DNA of 42,803 bases from contig NZ_JAHQCS010000134.1 of NCBI RefSeq assembly GCF_019042215.1, positions 1 to 42,803 on the forward strand, in the 5' to 3' direction. Within the stretch, counting starts at the first letter, position 1. Each line of letters starts with the position of its first letter. The notes below the pieces were generated by a model. That model did no database searches. It was not told the origin of the DNA and saw only the letters and a list, made by a program, of their open reading frames with translations. Source of the stretch: Evansella tamaricis. Lineage in GTDB: Bacteria; Bacillota; Bacilli; Bacillales; Salisediminibacteriaceae. A program made the translations under genes and the position numbers. Of the stretch, positions 15,649 through 24,282 are shown one piece after another.

Positions 15649-16353
15649 TTAGGATATGGCAGCCTCAAGGGCTACTTTTACCATGTCGTTAAAGGTTTCC
15701 TGACGTTCCATAGATGTTGTTTCTTCTCCGGTAATTAAATGATCACTTACTGTTAGCACCGATAAGGCATTGACACCAAAACGGGAAGCGATTGTATAAA
15801 GTGCCGATGTTTCCATTTCAACTGCTAATACTTGATGATCCGCTAGAATCTTTACGATCTCTTTGTCATCATTATAAAAGACATCACTTGTATAGACACT
15901 GCCCACATTGACATTCATGTTTTGTTTAACAGCACCTTCATAAGCCTTTTTCAATAATTCAAAACTGGCTGTTGGTGCAAAATCCAAATTTTTAAAGTAG
16001 CGGCGGTTCACTCCTGAATCAGTGGAGGCACTCATTGCAATGATGACGTCCCTTACGTTAACTTCTTTTTTTAATGCACCACATGTCCCAACACGAATGA
16101 GATTTTTTACGCCGTAACTGTTAATCAATTCGTGGGTATAGATGGAAATAGATGGGACCCCCATCCCTGTCCCCTGAACAGATATTTTCTTACCTTTATA
16201 TGTTCCGGTAAATCCGAGCATCCCCCGAACTTCATTGTAACACTTACTATTTTCCAGAAAGTTTTCTGCTATGTATTTTGCCCTTAGGGGATCACCAGGA
16301 AGTAAAATAGATTCTGCAACTTCCCCAGACTTGGCACCTATATGTACACTCAT
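15649..16353 (-). CDS. deoD: Purine nucleoside phosphorylase, DeoD type
   Basis: Hexameric-type purine nucleoside phosphorylase of 234 residues, which cleaves purine (deoxy)nucleosides with phosphate to free base and ribose-1-phosphate. Typical segments are [24 protein letters not shown] (phosphate loop), [32 protein letters not shown] and the catalytic SDH in [11 protein letters not shown]. The start at ATG 16353 matches the canonical N-terminus and has AAAGGGTG upstream; the longer frame to 16446 adds unrelated residues. A palindrome at 16385-16403 sits in its upstream region. It follows a TetR gene on the same strand, with a terminator-like hairpin between them. Confidence 0.96.
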   Translation of the reverse strand: MSVHIGAKSGEVAESILLPGDPLRAKYIAENFLENSKCYNEVRGMLGFTGTYKGKKISVQGTGMGVPSISIYTHELINSYGVKNLIRVGTCGALKKEVNVRDVIIAMSASTDSGVNRRYFKNLDFAPTASFELLKKAYEGAVKQNMNVNVGSVYTSDVFYNDDKEIVKILADHQVLAVEMETSALYTIASRFGVNALSVLTVSDHLITGEETTSMERQETFNDMVKVALEAAIS

Positions 16354-16384
16354 ATTCAACACCCTTTCAAGTGATTTTACAATT

Positions 16385-16403
16385 TGATAAGTACAACTTA
16401 TCA
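16385..16403. promoter_or_regulatory. Operator-like palindrome upstream of deoD
   Basis: TGATAAGT (16385-16392) and ACTTATCA (16396-16403) form a perfect palindrome with a 3-base centre, 32 bases before the deoD start codon. Size and symmetry suit a dimeric repressor; the neighbouring TetR protein or a deoxyribonucleoside regulator are candidates. The binding protein is not known. Confidence 0.45.
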
Positions 16404-16433
16404 TATTAAATGTTAATTCGCAAAAGAGTACAA

Positions 16434-16466
16434 AAGAACTTTCCAATAGTACAATGGAAAGTTCTT
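16434..16466 (-). terminator. Terminator after the tetR gene
   Basis: Perfect 12-base arms AAGAACTTTCCA (16434-16445) and TGGAAAGTTCTT (16455-16466), loop 9 bases; on the minus strand TTTTG follows. It separates tetR from deoD transcription. Confidence 0.7.
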
Positions 16467-16478
16467 AAAGTTATCTCT

Positions 16479-17126
16479 TTATCGCTTAATCCCGTTTAGA
16501 ATAATATCAACCATTTCATTAATCTCCTTATCATCATCCCGTGGATACTGGTCAGGAAAGTAACTTGACAGAATAAAATATCCGAGCAATTGACTCATTA
16601 ATATTCTGCTTACAGTTGTTACACTCATTTTTTTAATATGTTTTTTTTCTATTTGCTCCATAATCATTTGCTCTAGGGAAGGAAAGACGGTTTCAGTCAT
16701 TAATTTTTGAATCGATTTTTGCAATTCTGGGTAATAGATAGATTCTAAGATGATAATCTTTAGTAGCCCTTTATTGTCGTCCAGCAAACTTAAACGGGTA
16801 GAAAAAAAATGTTTTAGTTCATATTTTAATGTGCTGGATTTTGGGGCATTTGATTTAGAAAACATCTCAGTAATGATAGGTTGAAAAAATGATAAAATAA
16901 GTGGTGGTAAAAGGGCTAATAGCAAATCTTTTTTTTTGGGATAGTACCGGAACAATGTTCCTTCTGAAACACCTGCTTCTTTAGCAATCTCACTCGTTCG
17001 ACTGGCACGAAAACCTTTCTCTGACATAATGCGAATAGCTGCAATTAAAATTTTTTTTTCTTTGTCACTTACATTGTCGTCCATATTTATGATAGTCTCT
17101 TCCTCTACGGTTTTCACAATTTCCAT
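16479..17126 (-). CDS. TetR/AcrR-family transcriptional regulator
   Basis: Regulator of 215 residues. The DNA-binding domain at about residues 18-65 contains KKILIAAIRIMSEKGFRASRTSEIAKEAGVSEGTLFRYYPKKKDLL, the typical TetR helix-turn-helix and the F-YY-K-K-LL segment after it. The C-terminal helical ligand domain has no recognisable match. ATG 17126 is preceded on the minus strand by AAGGGG at good distance; the frame extends to 17159 without a better site. It is next to the DHH-CBS-nucleotidyltransferase gene and upstream of deoD but its targets are unknown. Confidence 0.88.
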   Translation of the reverse strand: MEIVKTVEEETIINMDDNVSDKEKKILIAAIRIMSEKGFRASRTSEIAKEAGVSEGTLFRYYPKKKDLLLALLPPLILSFFQPIITEMFSKSNAPKSSTLKYELKHFFSTRLSLLDDNKGLLKIIILESIYYPELQKSIQKLMTETVFPSLEQMIMEQIEKKHIKKMSVTTVSRILMSQLLGYFILSSYFPDQYPRDDDKEINEMVDIILNGIKR

Positions 17127-17241
17127 TTCACATCCCCTTTTTACAGTTATTGTATGCAAGTTATATTACTGCAATCATATTTGATAGAATAGAAGTTGTC
17201 AAAAAACTTCGTCTATTTATTAGTTACCCTCTTTTTCAAAT

Positions 17242-17274
17242 AAAAAACAACAGAATCATGAAGGAGTCTGTTGT
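17242..17274 (-). terminator. Terminator after the DHH-CBS-nucleotidyltransferase gene
   Basis: Arms ACAACAG (17247-17253) and CTGTTGT (17268-17274), with A residues at 17242-17247 that become a T-run on the minus strand. Confidence 0.75.
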
Positions 17275-17291
17275 AAATGAAATAAATGGAC

Positions 17292-19874
17292 TTATATATC
17301 ATTCCTAGAGATTAAATGTTCTATTATCTCTTTTGACGTTATCTTTGGATTATTTAACTGTATTTTTTCAGATTCTAATAATAGTTTCCTAAAATGGGGA
17401 CCAGGATCAAAACCATTTTCTATAAGATCTTCTCCAGTAATAATAGATGTTAGTTTTTCCCTGGCAATTAAATAGTCACAGCCTTGTGTCAAAACGTTTG
17501 GATAAAGGGAAAAATAGGAAATCAAAACTTCCACCTCGAACTCTGAAAATACTTCATGCCATTCATCTTTAGTAGCATGATAACTCCAGTCTAGTAGGGG
17601 GTCGCTTTTTAGGAGAAGCTGTAGGTTGCTCAATAATTTCATATCTTCTTTGGTTAGACAATATTTCTCCACTTCCATCCAACTTTTATTTTTAATAGTT
17701 GTCAGAAATAACACATAAATGATCCATAAAGAATTATTTACTTGCACCTCAGATTTCTTGATTCGATATACAGCATCATACAAACGTTTTATTCTTTGCA
17801 GGATAATAGTTTCAGTATCCGTATCTTTAATTAAAAAAGGGAGCAAGCCAAGTTTTACAAAGCGTTTCACACTAAAAAGGGGGTTTTCTTCCATGAATAA
17901 ACGTGATAGTTCATTGGCAATACGGGATTTAGAGACGGACAAGAGGTTGTTGGCAGACTCCACAGCTAAAGCTTCCGTTTGTTGATCCATGGCATAGTGA
18001 AATCGACTTTCAAACCGTATTGCACGTAATATTCTAGTGGGATCTTCCACGAACGAGAGATTATAAAGAATTCTTATTTGACGTTGTTTTAAGTCCTCAA
18101 ATCCATGGAAATAATCAATCAGTTCTCCGAATTCATCTCGATGGAGGCAGATGGCCATTGCATTAATGGTAAAATCACGTCGGAATAAGTCTTCTTTAAT
18201 GGTGGACAGTTCTACCTTCGGCAATGCAGCAGGAAAATCATAATATTCCGTTCGGGCACTTGTAAGGTCCACTTTAAAAGCATAGGAATACTTCCAGGTT
18301 GCGGTCCGGAACTCTTCGTGGGAACGTACATGACCACCATATTTTTGTTGCAGATGATCTGCAAGGGTAATACCATCCCCTTCCACAACGATATCCATAT
18401 CTTCATTTTTTCGAGACATTAATAAATCCCTAACCATCCCACCAATTAAATAAGCTTTCATTCCTAAACTATCTGCTTCTTTTCCAATAAAAGTAAGTAA
18501 TTCATACGCTTCAGGAGAGAGTTGTTTCTCCATGTTATCTTTCATTTGTCGCTTTAATGGAACTTTTGTACTTGATATTCGTTCGTAAGGTATATTTCCA
18601 TGCATGACAGAAATAACGTCTGTTCTGGAGACAATACCAACTAATTCTCCCCTGTCAATTACAGGTAACCTTCCAATTTGTTTTTCTATCATAAATTCCT
18701 GTATGGTTTCCAAAGATTCATCAGGGTTTATCACTATTGGCTTTCGGCTCATATATCCTTTCACAGGAGCGTGTCCTAAATGATGATGTAACGCTTTGTC
18801 AACGTCCCTTCTGGAAATGATCCCGATTAGTTTCTCGTCATCTACTACTGGAAATCCAGTATGTCCATAGCGGTAAAGCATCTTGGAGGCTACTTCTATG
18901 CTTGTTTCAGGAGATACTACTCTAACTGGACTTGACATAATATCTGCCGCTGTAATAGATGGTTTAATAGCAGATGGAATCAACTCCTTAATAACAGGAA
19001 GAACTTCAGAGATAGTTACTGATTTTTTCATCGCGGAAGCAGCTTTTGAATGTCCCCCACCTCCCAACCTCTGAATAACAGGTAATACACTAACTCTATC
19101 GGAGGCGGACCTTGCAGTAATAAATAGTTTCTCCCCCATCTTAACAATGGAATAGGCTGCATCTGTGCCGGTAATTTCCATTAACTTTCTCGTTATGGAA
19201 GCGAGATGTCCGGTATAAAACTTTTGATCGAACGTAGCAAGGAGTATTAATAATCCATCGATAGAAAGTGTTTCACATTGGTCTAATAAATTTTGTAAGA
19301 GGTGTTGGGCATCTTTCGTTAAGCTGGCATCTTTATATTGTCCGATCACATTTAAGTTTGCACCTTTCTCCATGCACCAGGCAGCAGCTAATAAGTCTCT
19401 GGAGGATGTTTGATTATATGTAAAGGAACCAGTATCAGAATAAATACCTAATGCAAAAATCGTGGCTTCAAAAGGAGTGATCTCTACTTGCTTTTTTTGC
19501 ATTTCCTCAATTAGTAATGTGACGGTTGCCCCCACGGATGTTATGATACTTTTCTCCGCTATAACAGTATCTTCAGAATGTGGATGGTGGTCGTATACAA
19601 TGAAGTTCATGTGGGAGTGGATGTATTGTTTTATGTCACCTGTCCTGGAGATGACGTTCGTATCAACTAAAATAACCGTGGAAACAAGATTCCAATCTAT
19701 ATCTTTTCTTCGTTTAAATGGAAATGTATCTTTGTAGATCGCTAAAAAATATTCCACATCTGGACTAAGTTTTGCAGGGACAAGCATTTCTGCCTGTGGA
19801 TATAGTCTTTTTGCAGCTACCATGGAAGCCAATCCATCAAAGTCTAAATTGGTGTGGGAAGCAATAATCTGCAC
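17292..19874 (-). CDS. DHH phosphoesterase - CBS pair - tRNA nucleotidyltransferase/poly(A) polymerase fusion
   Basis: Large three-part protein of 860 residues. The N-terminal DHH domain has H7, D11 and D13 (SHTNLDFDG), D71 (VDTN) and D95-H96-H97 (YDHHPH), then a DHHA1-type GGGGHSKAASA near residue 270. Two CBS domains follow (about 310-430: TAADIMSSPV, GFPVVDDEKLIGIISRRD, YMSRKPIVI, LPVID...LVGIVSRTD). The C-terminal half is a class II nucleotidyltransferase with GGMVRDLL, EDMDIVVEG (catalytic DxD), RRDFTINAMA and the EDPTRILRAIRFESRF motif. This build is known from A-adding or CCA-related enzymes of some cyanobacteria, Aquifex and firmicutes; whether this one adds A, CC or CCA is open. GTG 19874 has AAAGGAGG seven bases upstream. 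Confidence 0.88.
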   Translation of the reverse strand: MQIIASHTNLDFDGLASMVAAKRLYPQAEMLVPAKLSPDVEYFLAIYKDTFPFKRRKDIDWNLVSTVILVDTNVISRTGDIKQYIHSHMNFIVYDHHPHSEDTVIAEKSIITSVGATVTLLIEEMQKKQVEITPFEATIFALGIYSDTGSFTYNQTSSRDLLAAAWCMEKGANLNVIGQYKDASLTKDAQHLLQNLLDQCETLSIDGLLILLATFDQKFYTGHLASITRKLMEITGTDAAYSIVKMGEKLFITARSASDRVSVLPVIQRLGGGGHSKAASAMKKSVTISEVLPVIKELIPSAIKPSITAADIMSSPVRVVSPETSIEVASKMLYRYGHTGFPVVDDEKLIGIISRRDVDKALHHHLGHAPVKGYMSRKPIVINPDESLETIQEFMIEKQIGRLPVIDRGELVGIVSRTDVISVMHGNIPYERISSTKVPLKRQMKDNMEKQLSPEAYELLTFIGKEADSLGMKAYLIGGMVRDLLMSRKNEDMDIVVEGDGITLADHLQQKYGGHVRSHEEFRTATWKYSYAFKVDLTSARTEYYDFPAALPKVELSTIKEDLFRRDFTINAMAICLHRDEFGELIDYFHGFEDLKQRQIRILYNLSFVEDPTRILRAIRFESRFHYAMDQQTEALAVESANNLLSVSKSRIANELSRLFMEENPLFSVKRFVKLGLLPFLIKDTDTETIILQRIKRLYDAVYRIKKSEVQVNNSLWIIYVLFLTTIKNKSWMEVEKYCLTKEDMKLLSNLQLLLKSDPLLDWSYHATKDEWHEVFSEFEVEVLISYFSLYPNVLTQGCDYLIAREKLTSIITGEDLIENGFDPGPHFRKLLLESEKIQLNNPKITSKEIIEHLISRNDI

Positions 19875-20100
19875 TGTAATTCCTCCTTTCTTCTCCTTAG
19901 TAAAAGAAGTTGTAATGTTTTACTACATTCTATAATATAACAATTGTTCATGTTTAAAGAATAAAAGTGTTAAAATGATAAAGAAGTATGAAATATAATT
20001 ATTTCAAATTATTAGTTCTGAGAGGATAATTATACCATAGGAAAAATGGGAGCAACTACAAATGATATAAGGAACTAATTGTAGAAAGGTAGTAGGATAG

Positions 20101-20877
20101 ATGAAAAAACATTTATACAAATCAATGGTGGAGTTAACGCGAAATCCAATCTATACAAAAGTAATTAAATCATTCACAACTTCTAAAATCAGCAGAAAAA
20201 TGATCCCGTCTTTTTCGAGGTTTTATCAGATTAATCAAGAAGAAATGGAAGGGCATGTTAATAAGTATCAATCATTAAATGAATTTTTTTCACGTAAATT
20301 AAAGACAGGGATGCGACCGATCGCAAAGGATGTCATAGTTAGTCCTGTTGACGGTCTGTTATCCCAAATGGGAATCGTTACGGAAGATGCAACATTTCAA
20401 GTGAAAGAGAAGCATTATTCATTAAAAACAATGCTTGGATTACCGAATACAACGAACCGATATCTCGGTGGTACGTATATGCTATTCTATTTGAGCCCAA
20501 AAGATTATCACCGAATCCACAGTCCCATCAGCGGGAACGTTGTTAAAAGGTGGGCTCTAGGAAAGTATTCGGAGCCTGTTAATCAAATGGGTCTTTTATT
20601 AGGGAAGGAGCCTTTAGCAAATAATTATCGTCTTGTAACGGAGATAGAACAAATTGGTAAACGTATGGCCATGGTGAAAATTGGAGCATTGAATGTGAAC
20701 AGTGTTCATCCCACTCATCATCAGAAAGAGATAGAAACAGGGGAAGAGTTGGCCTATTTTTCTTTTGGATCAAGTGTTATTTTGTTATTTGAAAAGGGAA
20801 TGGTTGAGCCATCATTTACAGAAAGGACTGTTCCCCATTACGTTAAACAAGGGGAAGAGATCGCCAGCTGGATTTAA
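20101..20877 (+). CDS. psd: Phosphatidylserine decarboxylase proenzyme
   Basis: Enzyme of 258 residues that makes phosphatidylethanolamine from phosphatidylserine at the membrane. It cuts itself to form the pyruvoyl group; the self-cleavage site is the FGSS motif near the C-terminus (AYFSFGSSVILLF), the equivalent of LGST in E. coli. Other family segments are SLNEFFSRKLK, SPVDGLL with the catalytic aspartate, and SPKDYHRIHSP with the conserved histidines. In B. subtilis psd follows pssA and ybfM; here it stands alone. GAAAGGTAGTAGG upstream serves as ribosome binding region for ATG 20101. Confidence 0.95.
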   Translation: MKKHLYKSMVELTRNPIYTKVIKSFTTSKISRKMIPSFSRFYQINQEEMEGHVNKYQSLNEFFSRKLKTGMRPIAKDVIVSPVDGLLSQMGIVTEDATFQVKEKHYSLKTMLGLPNTTNRYLGGTYMLFYLSPKDYHRIHSPISGNVVKRWALGKYSEPVNQMGLLLGKEPLANNYRLVTEIEQIGKRMAMVKIGALNVNSVHPTHHQKEIETGEELAYFSFGSSVILLFEKGMVEPSFTERTVPHYVKQGEEIASWI

Positions 20878-20883
20878 TTATAA

Positions 20884-20919
20884 AAAGCCCTCTCAAACTT
20901 CAATGTTTGAGAGGGCTTT
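20884..20919. terminator. Bidirectional terminator between psd and the mrp operon
   Basis: Perfect 15-base arms AAAGCCCTCTCAAAC (20884-20898) and GTTTGAGAGGGCTTT (20905-20919) with a 6-base loop. The A residues on its left give a T-run for minus-strand transcripts from mrpG; it also lies just after psd. Confidence 0.93.
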
Positions 20920-20923
20920 CCAA

Positions 20924-21292
20924 TTATGTTTTTACCTTTTGTTGAGTTTGTTTTTTCTCGTGAATCATGTGTCCACTTAAGTCATCTTGTATACTTTTGT
21001 CCCAGAGCTTCACGCCAACTCGATAAGCAGATCTTGAAATCATGAATCCTGCAACTGGTGCCGTAAGAAAAACGAAAACGATGGTTAATAAGAACTTGCC
21101 TACAAAAATCCCTTCAACGAATAGAAAGAATAAGAAGGTGCCTATCATAATGCTAATGACTCCTAAGGTGGCACTTTTTGTCGCCGCATGAAGTCTTCCG
21201 TATACATCAGGGAATCGAATGATCCCAATGGACCCTAAGACACTTAATGCGCCCCCGATGAGTAAAAAGATACTAATGATTATCTCTGTCAA
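20924..21292 (-). CDS. mrpG: Mrp cation/proton antiporter subunit G
   Basis: MnhG/MrpG/PhaG-type subunit of 122 residues with three membrane helices. The signature GSIGIIRFPDVYGRLHAATKSATLG is complete. The last gene of the Mrp operon; it is required for the assembled Na+(Li+, K+)/H+ antiporter. I place the start at TTG 21292 because AGGGGGTG lies six bases upstream on the minus strand and the length then equals the family norm. A longer frame to 21310 starts inside the mrpF coding end without a site. It overlaps the end of mrpF and is followed by a strong terminator. Confidence 0.92.
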   Translation of the reverse strand: MTEIIISIFLLIGGALSVLGSIGIIRFPDVYGRLHAATKSATLGVISIMIGTFLFFLFVEGIFVGKFLLTIVFVFLTAPVAGFMISRSAYRVGVKLWDKSIQDDLSGHMIHEKKQTQQKVKT

Positions 21293-21554
21293 GAACGACA
21301 CCCCCTTCAATAAACTTAGCTAATGCGATAGAGCCTATGAAGGCCAAGATTGCAATGACAAGGATAACTTCCGCGTAAGCAATTGTTTCTTGAATAATCA
21401 TAATGACACCAATAAAACCAATAAGATTCAGACCAATAGTGTCTAGCGCAACGACACGATCAGATAGTGTAGGCCCTATGATAAATCGGATAAAACAGAC
21501 GAAAATGGAAAGGGACATAAAGAACAATACAATTAAAGATACTGTATGTACCAT
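21273..21554 (-). CDS. mrpF: Mrp cation/proton antiporter subunit F
   Basis: MnhF/MrpF-type subunit of 93 residues with three membrane segments. The family core RFIIGPTLSDRVVALDTIG is present, including the conserved aspartates. In B. subtilis MrpF (YufC) has also been linked to cholate efflux. Its ATG shares one base with the mrpE stop, and its end overlaps mrpG, so the subunits are translationally coupled. Confidence 0.94.
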   Translation of the reverse strand: MVHTVSLIVLFFMSLSIFVCFIRFIIGPTLSDRVVALDTIGLNLIGFIGVIMIIQETIAYAEVILVIAILAFIGSIALAKFIEGGVVLDRDNH

Positions 21555-22030
21555 TACTTCGTCACCTCCATAATGGCCTTTTCAAACGTATTATGAATTT
21601 GTTTAATGGCTGCTTCCTTATCAGGAACGTGTATGGAATGGACGTAAATAGTTTTCCCATCTTCGGAGAAATCCATTGAAAGAGTACCAGGTGTTAAAGA
21701 GATTAGACAAGCCAATAATGTTATCTCCCAGTCTGTTTCAAGGTCAGATGGAACTGCAATAATCCCAGGTTGTATATCCATTTTAGGACTTAATACGATT
21801 TTGATTACGTCGATGTTTGCCAAAATTAATTCATAGGTAAATAGAAACATTAGCTTGAAGATCGCAATGACCCTTCTGAAATAAAAGTCAAAGCGAAGAA
21901 AACGTCTCAAGACAAATAGTAAAAGTAGTCCTACCAAATATCCAATCAGAAATTCCACTCCGGAAAATTCATTCCTTAATAACATCCAAATAAGCGCAAT
22001 ACAAATGTTAAGCAGGATTTGAAATGCCAT
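21554..22030 (-). CDS. mrpE: Mrp cation/proton antiporter subunit E
   Basis: MnhE/MrpE-type subunit of 158 residues. Two N-terminal helices (about residues 1-40) are followed by a third near residue 60-80 and a cytoplasmic domain with the typical PGTLSMDFSEDGKTIYVH. It supports assembly and activity of the complex. AAGGAG overlapping the mrpD stop is the ribosome binding site of ATG 22030. Confidence 0.94.
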   Translation of the reverse strand: MAFQILLNICIALIWMLLRNEFSGVEFLIGYLVGLLLLFVLRRFLRFDFYFRRVIAIFKLMFLFTYELILANIDVIKIVLSPKMDIQPGIIAVPSDLETDWEITLLACLISLTPGTLSMDFSEDGKTIYVHSIHVPDKEAAIKQIHNTFEKAIMEVTK

Positions 22031-22035
22031 AGTAC

Positions 22036-23526
22036 CTACTCCTTAAGTACAGAATTAATATAGATTGACGGGTCCAACATTTGTTCAGCAGTTTCAAATA
22101 ATAGAATAAACATCGGTTCTGCTAGAACACCCATGAGGAAACTGATGATCACGAGGGGAATTCCCGGAAGTAACAGTTTTCCCACTTTTCGCTTCTTCGC
22201 TTCTTCAGGTGTTAATGATGGTGAGCCCCAGAAAACATACATAAAAATTTTCACCATGGAGAATAGTGTTAAAAGTCCAACCACTAAACTGACAAAAACA
22301 ATAAAATAATGTTGCTCTTCTAACCCTGCTAATACGAGGGCGAATTTACTGAAGAATCCACTTAATGGTGGTATTCCAGCTAGCGATATGGCAGCAATAA
22401 AGAACATCCACCCGAGATAAGGGTGTGTTTTTAATAACCCGCTCATTTTCTTTAAATTCGTTGTCCCTGTAACTTTTTCTGTGGCACCGCAAAATAAAAA
22501 TAGTGCAGTTTTTACAATCATGTTATGGGCAATAATGTAAATGGATCCAGCGATGGCGAGGGGAGTAAAAATCCCTAATCCCATAATCATGTATCCAACC
22601 TGACTGATAATGTGAATCGCTAATATTCTCTTGAAATCGAACTTAGAGACAGCACCTAGTACACCAATAAACATGGTTAAACCAGCTAATATTAAAATAA
22701 TGTTTAAGGTGAAATCCTGATTATGACTGAAAATCAATGTATATGTTCTCATAATCGAGTAAACTCCCACTTTGGTTAATAGTCCACCGAGTAATGCAGC
22801 GACAGCTGTAGGTGGTCCAAAATAGGCATTTGGAAGCCAGAAATGGAGTGGGACTAAGGCACCTTTTAAACCAAACACAATCAAAAATAGAATTGCAATA
22901 ACCGTCAGAATACCTGAATCAGCGGAATCAACCTGGCTGATCCGATCTGCTAAATGGGCAAAATTTAAAGTCCCAGTTACAGAGTAGAGTAAAGCAACGG
23001 CAATAACGAAAAACATGGATCCAAATGTGCTGATAACTACATATTTAAAGGATTCTCGCAGTTGATATTTCGTTCCACCCATGACGATTAAAACGAAGGA
23101 AGAGATAAGCATTACCTCAAAGAATACGAAAAGGTTAAATATATCTCCCGTCAGGAATGATCCATTTACACCGGTTAAAAGGAAAAAGTAGAATGGATAA
23201 AAATAATATTTTTCCCTGTCAGGGTGTAACGTTAAGAAAGCAAAGAATAAACAGGCAACAGCGACAATACTCGCCAATACTATCATTATTCCAGAGAATA
23301 AATCCCCCACAAGGACGATTCCAAATGGTGCTTCCCAACTCCCTAATTCGATAGTTATAATCCCGTCTTGATAAATTTGATAGGTAATAAACACCGTTAG
23401 AAACACGAGAAAAAATGCAGTTACACCACTTATAATTCGTTGTAAGTGTACTTGCTTTCTCAGCAGGATAAGGAATACTCCTACTATAAAAGGTATCAAG
23501 ACAGGAAGTAATACGATATTATTCAT
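22036..23526 (-). CDS. mrpD: Mrp cation/proton antiporter subunit D
   Basis: Proton-pumping type subunit of 496 residues with about 14 membrane helices, homologous to complex I subunits NuoM/NuoN. Segments such as FFEVMLISSFVLIV (conserved glutamate in TM5), GLKGALVPLHFWLPNAY with the conserved lysine, and IFKRILAIHIISQVGYM-like sequence mark the ion path. I prefer ATG 23526, with AAGGGG eight bases upstream; the GTG-like start at 23532 is less well placed. It overlaps the end of mrpC by 8 bases. Confidence 0.95.
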   Translation of the reverse strand: MNNIVLLPVLIPFIVGVFLILLRKQVHLQRIISGVTAFFLVFLTVFITYQIYQDGIITIELGSWEAPFGIVLVGDLFSGIMIVLASIVAVACLFFAFLTLHPDREKYYFYPFYFFLLTGVNGSFLTGDIFNLFVFFEVMLISSFVLIVMGGTKYQLRESFKYVVISTFGSMFFVIAVALLYSVTGTLNFAHLADRISQVDSADSGILTVIAILFLIVFGLKGALVPLHFWLPNAYFGPPTAVAALLGGLLTKVGVYSIMRTYTLIFSHNQDFTLNIILILAGLTMFIGVLGAVSKFDFKRILAIHIISQVGYMIMGLGIFTPLAIAGSIYIIAHNMIVKTALFLFCGATEKVTGTTNLKKMSGLLKTHPYLGWMFFIAAISLAGIPPLSGFFSKFALVLAGLEEQHYFIVFVSLVVGLLTLFSMVKIFMYVFWGSPSLTPEEAKKRKVGKLLLPGIPLVIISFLMGVLAEPMFILLFETAEQMLDPSIYINSVLKE

Positions 23527-23857
23527 CTGCACTACCCCTTAATTGATCAAGATCATCTGTTTTATGCTCTTTATAAGTTCGATAAGCTAGAACCAAGAGA
23601 AAAGCAGTTACCCCAAACCCAATTACTATCGCTGTTAAAATAAGCGCTTGAGGTAATGGGTCAGCATAGGAAGCCGCTTCTTCCCCCAGTAGTGGAGGTG
23701 CTCCCTCCTTTAATCCTGCCATCGTTAAAAACAGGAGATGTGCTCCGTGCGATAAGAGTACGATTCCAAGGATTACCCGAAGTAAACTCTTTGTTAATAA
23801 AAGATACGTACTTACGGAGACGAGAACACCAACTGTTAGTATCATTAATATCTCCAT
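23519..23857 (-). CDS. mrpC: Mrp cation/proton antiporter subunit C
   Basis: MnhC/MrpC-type subunit of 112 residues, homologous to NuoK of complex I. Three helices; the core GIVLLSHGAHLLFLTM and DPLPQALILTAIVIGFGVTAFLLVL is typical. Its ATG overlaps the mrpB stop by one base. Confidence 0.95.
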   Translation of the reverse strand: MEILMILTVGVLVSVSTYLLLTKSLLRVILGIVLLSHGAHLLFLTMAGLKEGAPPLLGEEAASYADPLPQALILTAIVIGFGVTAFLLVLAYRTYKEHKTDDLDQLRGSADE

Positions 23858-24282
23858 TATGAATCATCCTCCGCAATGGTTAATATGGATAACAGGGCGA
23901 CACCCACAACCACTAAATAGATTCCAAGGTCAAATGGCAGTGCTGTTGTTAGTTCAATTTCCCCTAAAACAGGAACATTGTAGTACTCGAAATACTGTGT
24001 CAGGAAAGGATCTCCGAATAAAATACTGTTTAACCCTGTAACAATCGCAATTAACAACCCAATAGCTATAACTGTTGAATAGTTAAATGGTATGGCCTTT
24101 TTGATTTTTTTTATATCAAAGCTAATGTAAAGGAGGAGGAGCGCAGATGCGGTCATTAAGCCACCGATAAATCCTCCACCTGGATTGTTGTGCCCTGCGA
24201 AAAATAAAAAGATTGAGAAGGACAATATGATAAAGGAAACGATCCTTGTTATGGTATGGAGCATTAAAAAGTTTGTTTTCAT
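23857..24282 (-). CDS. mrpB: Mrp cation/proton antiporter subunit B
   Basis: MnhB/MrpB-type subunit of 141 residues with four membrane helices. The signature GHNNPGGGFIGGLM is complete and the C-terminus (FDLGIYLVVVGVALLSIL) is typical. Its start overlaps the mrpA stop by four bases (ATGA arrangement). Confidence 0.95.
   Translation of the reverse strand: MKTNFLMLHTITRIVSFIILSFSIFLFFAGHNNPGGGFIGGLMTASALLLLYISFDIKKIKKAIPFNYSTVIAIGLLIAIVTGLNSILFGDPFLTQYFEYYNVPVLGEIELTTALPFDLGIYLVVVGVALLSILTIAEDDS

Noticed and set aside
20009-20086. Short inverted repeats (TTAGTTC/GAACTAA and CTACAA/TTGTAG) before psd
   Set aside because: Arms of only 6-7 bases; the first pair is widely separated. Not distinguishable from chance.
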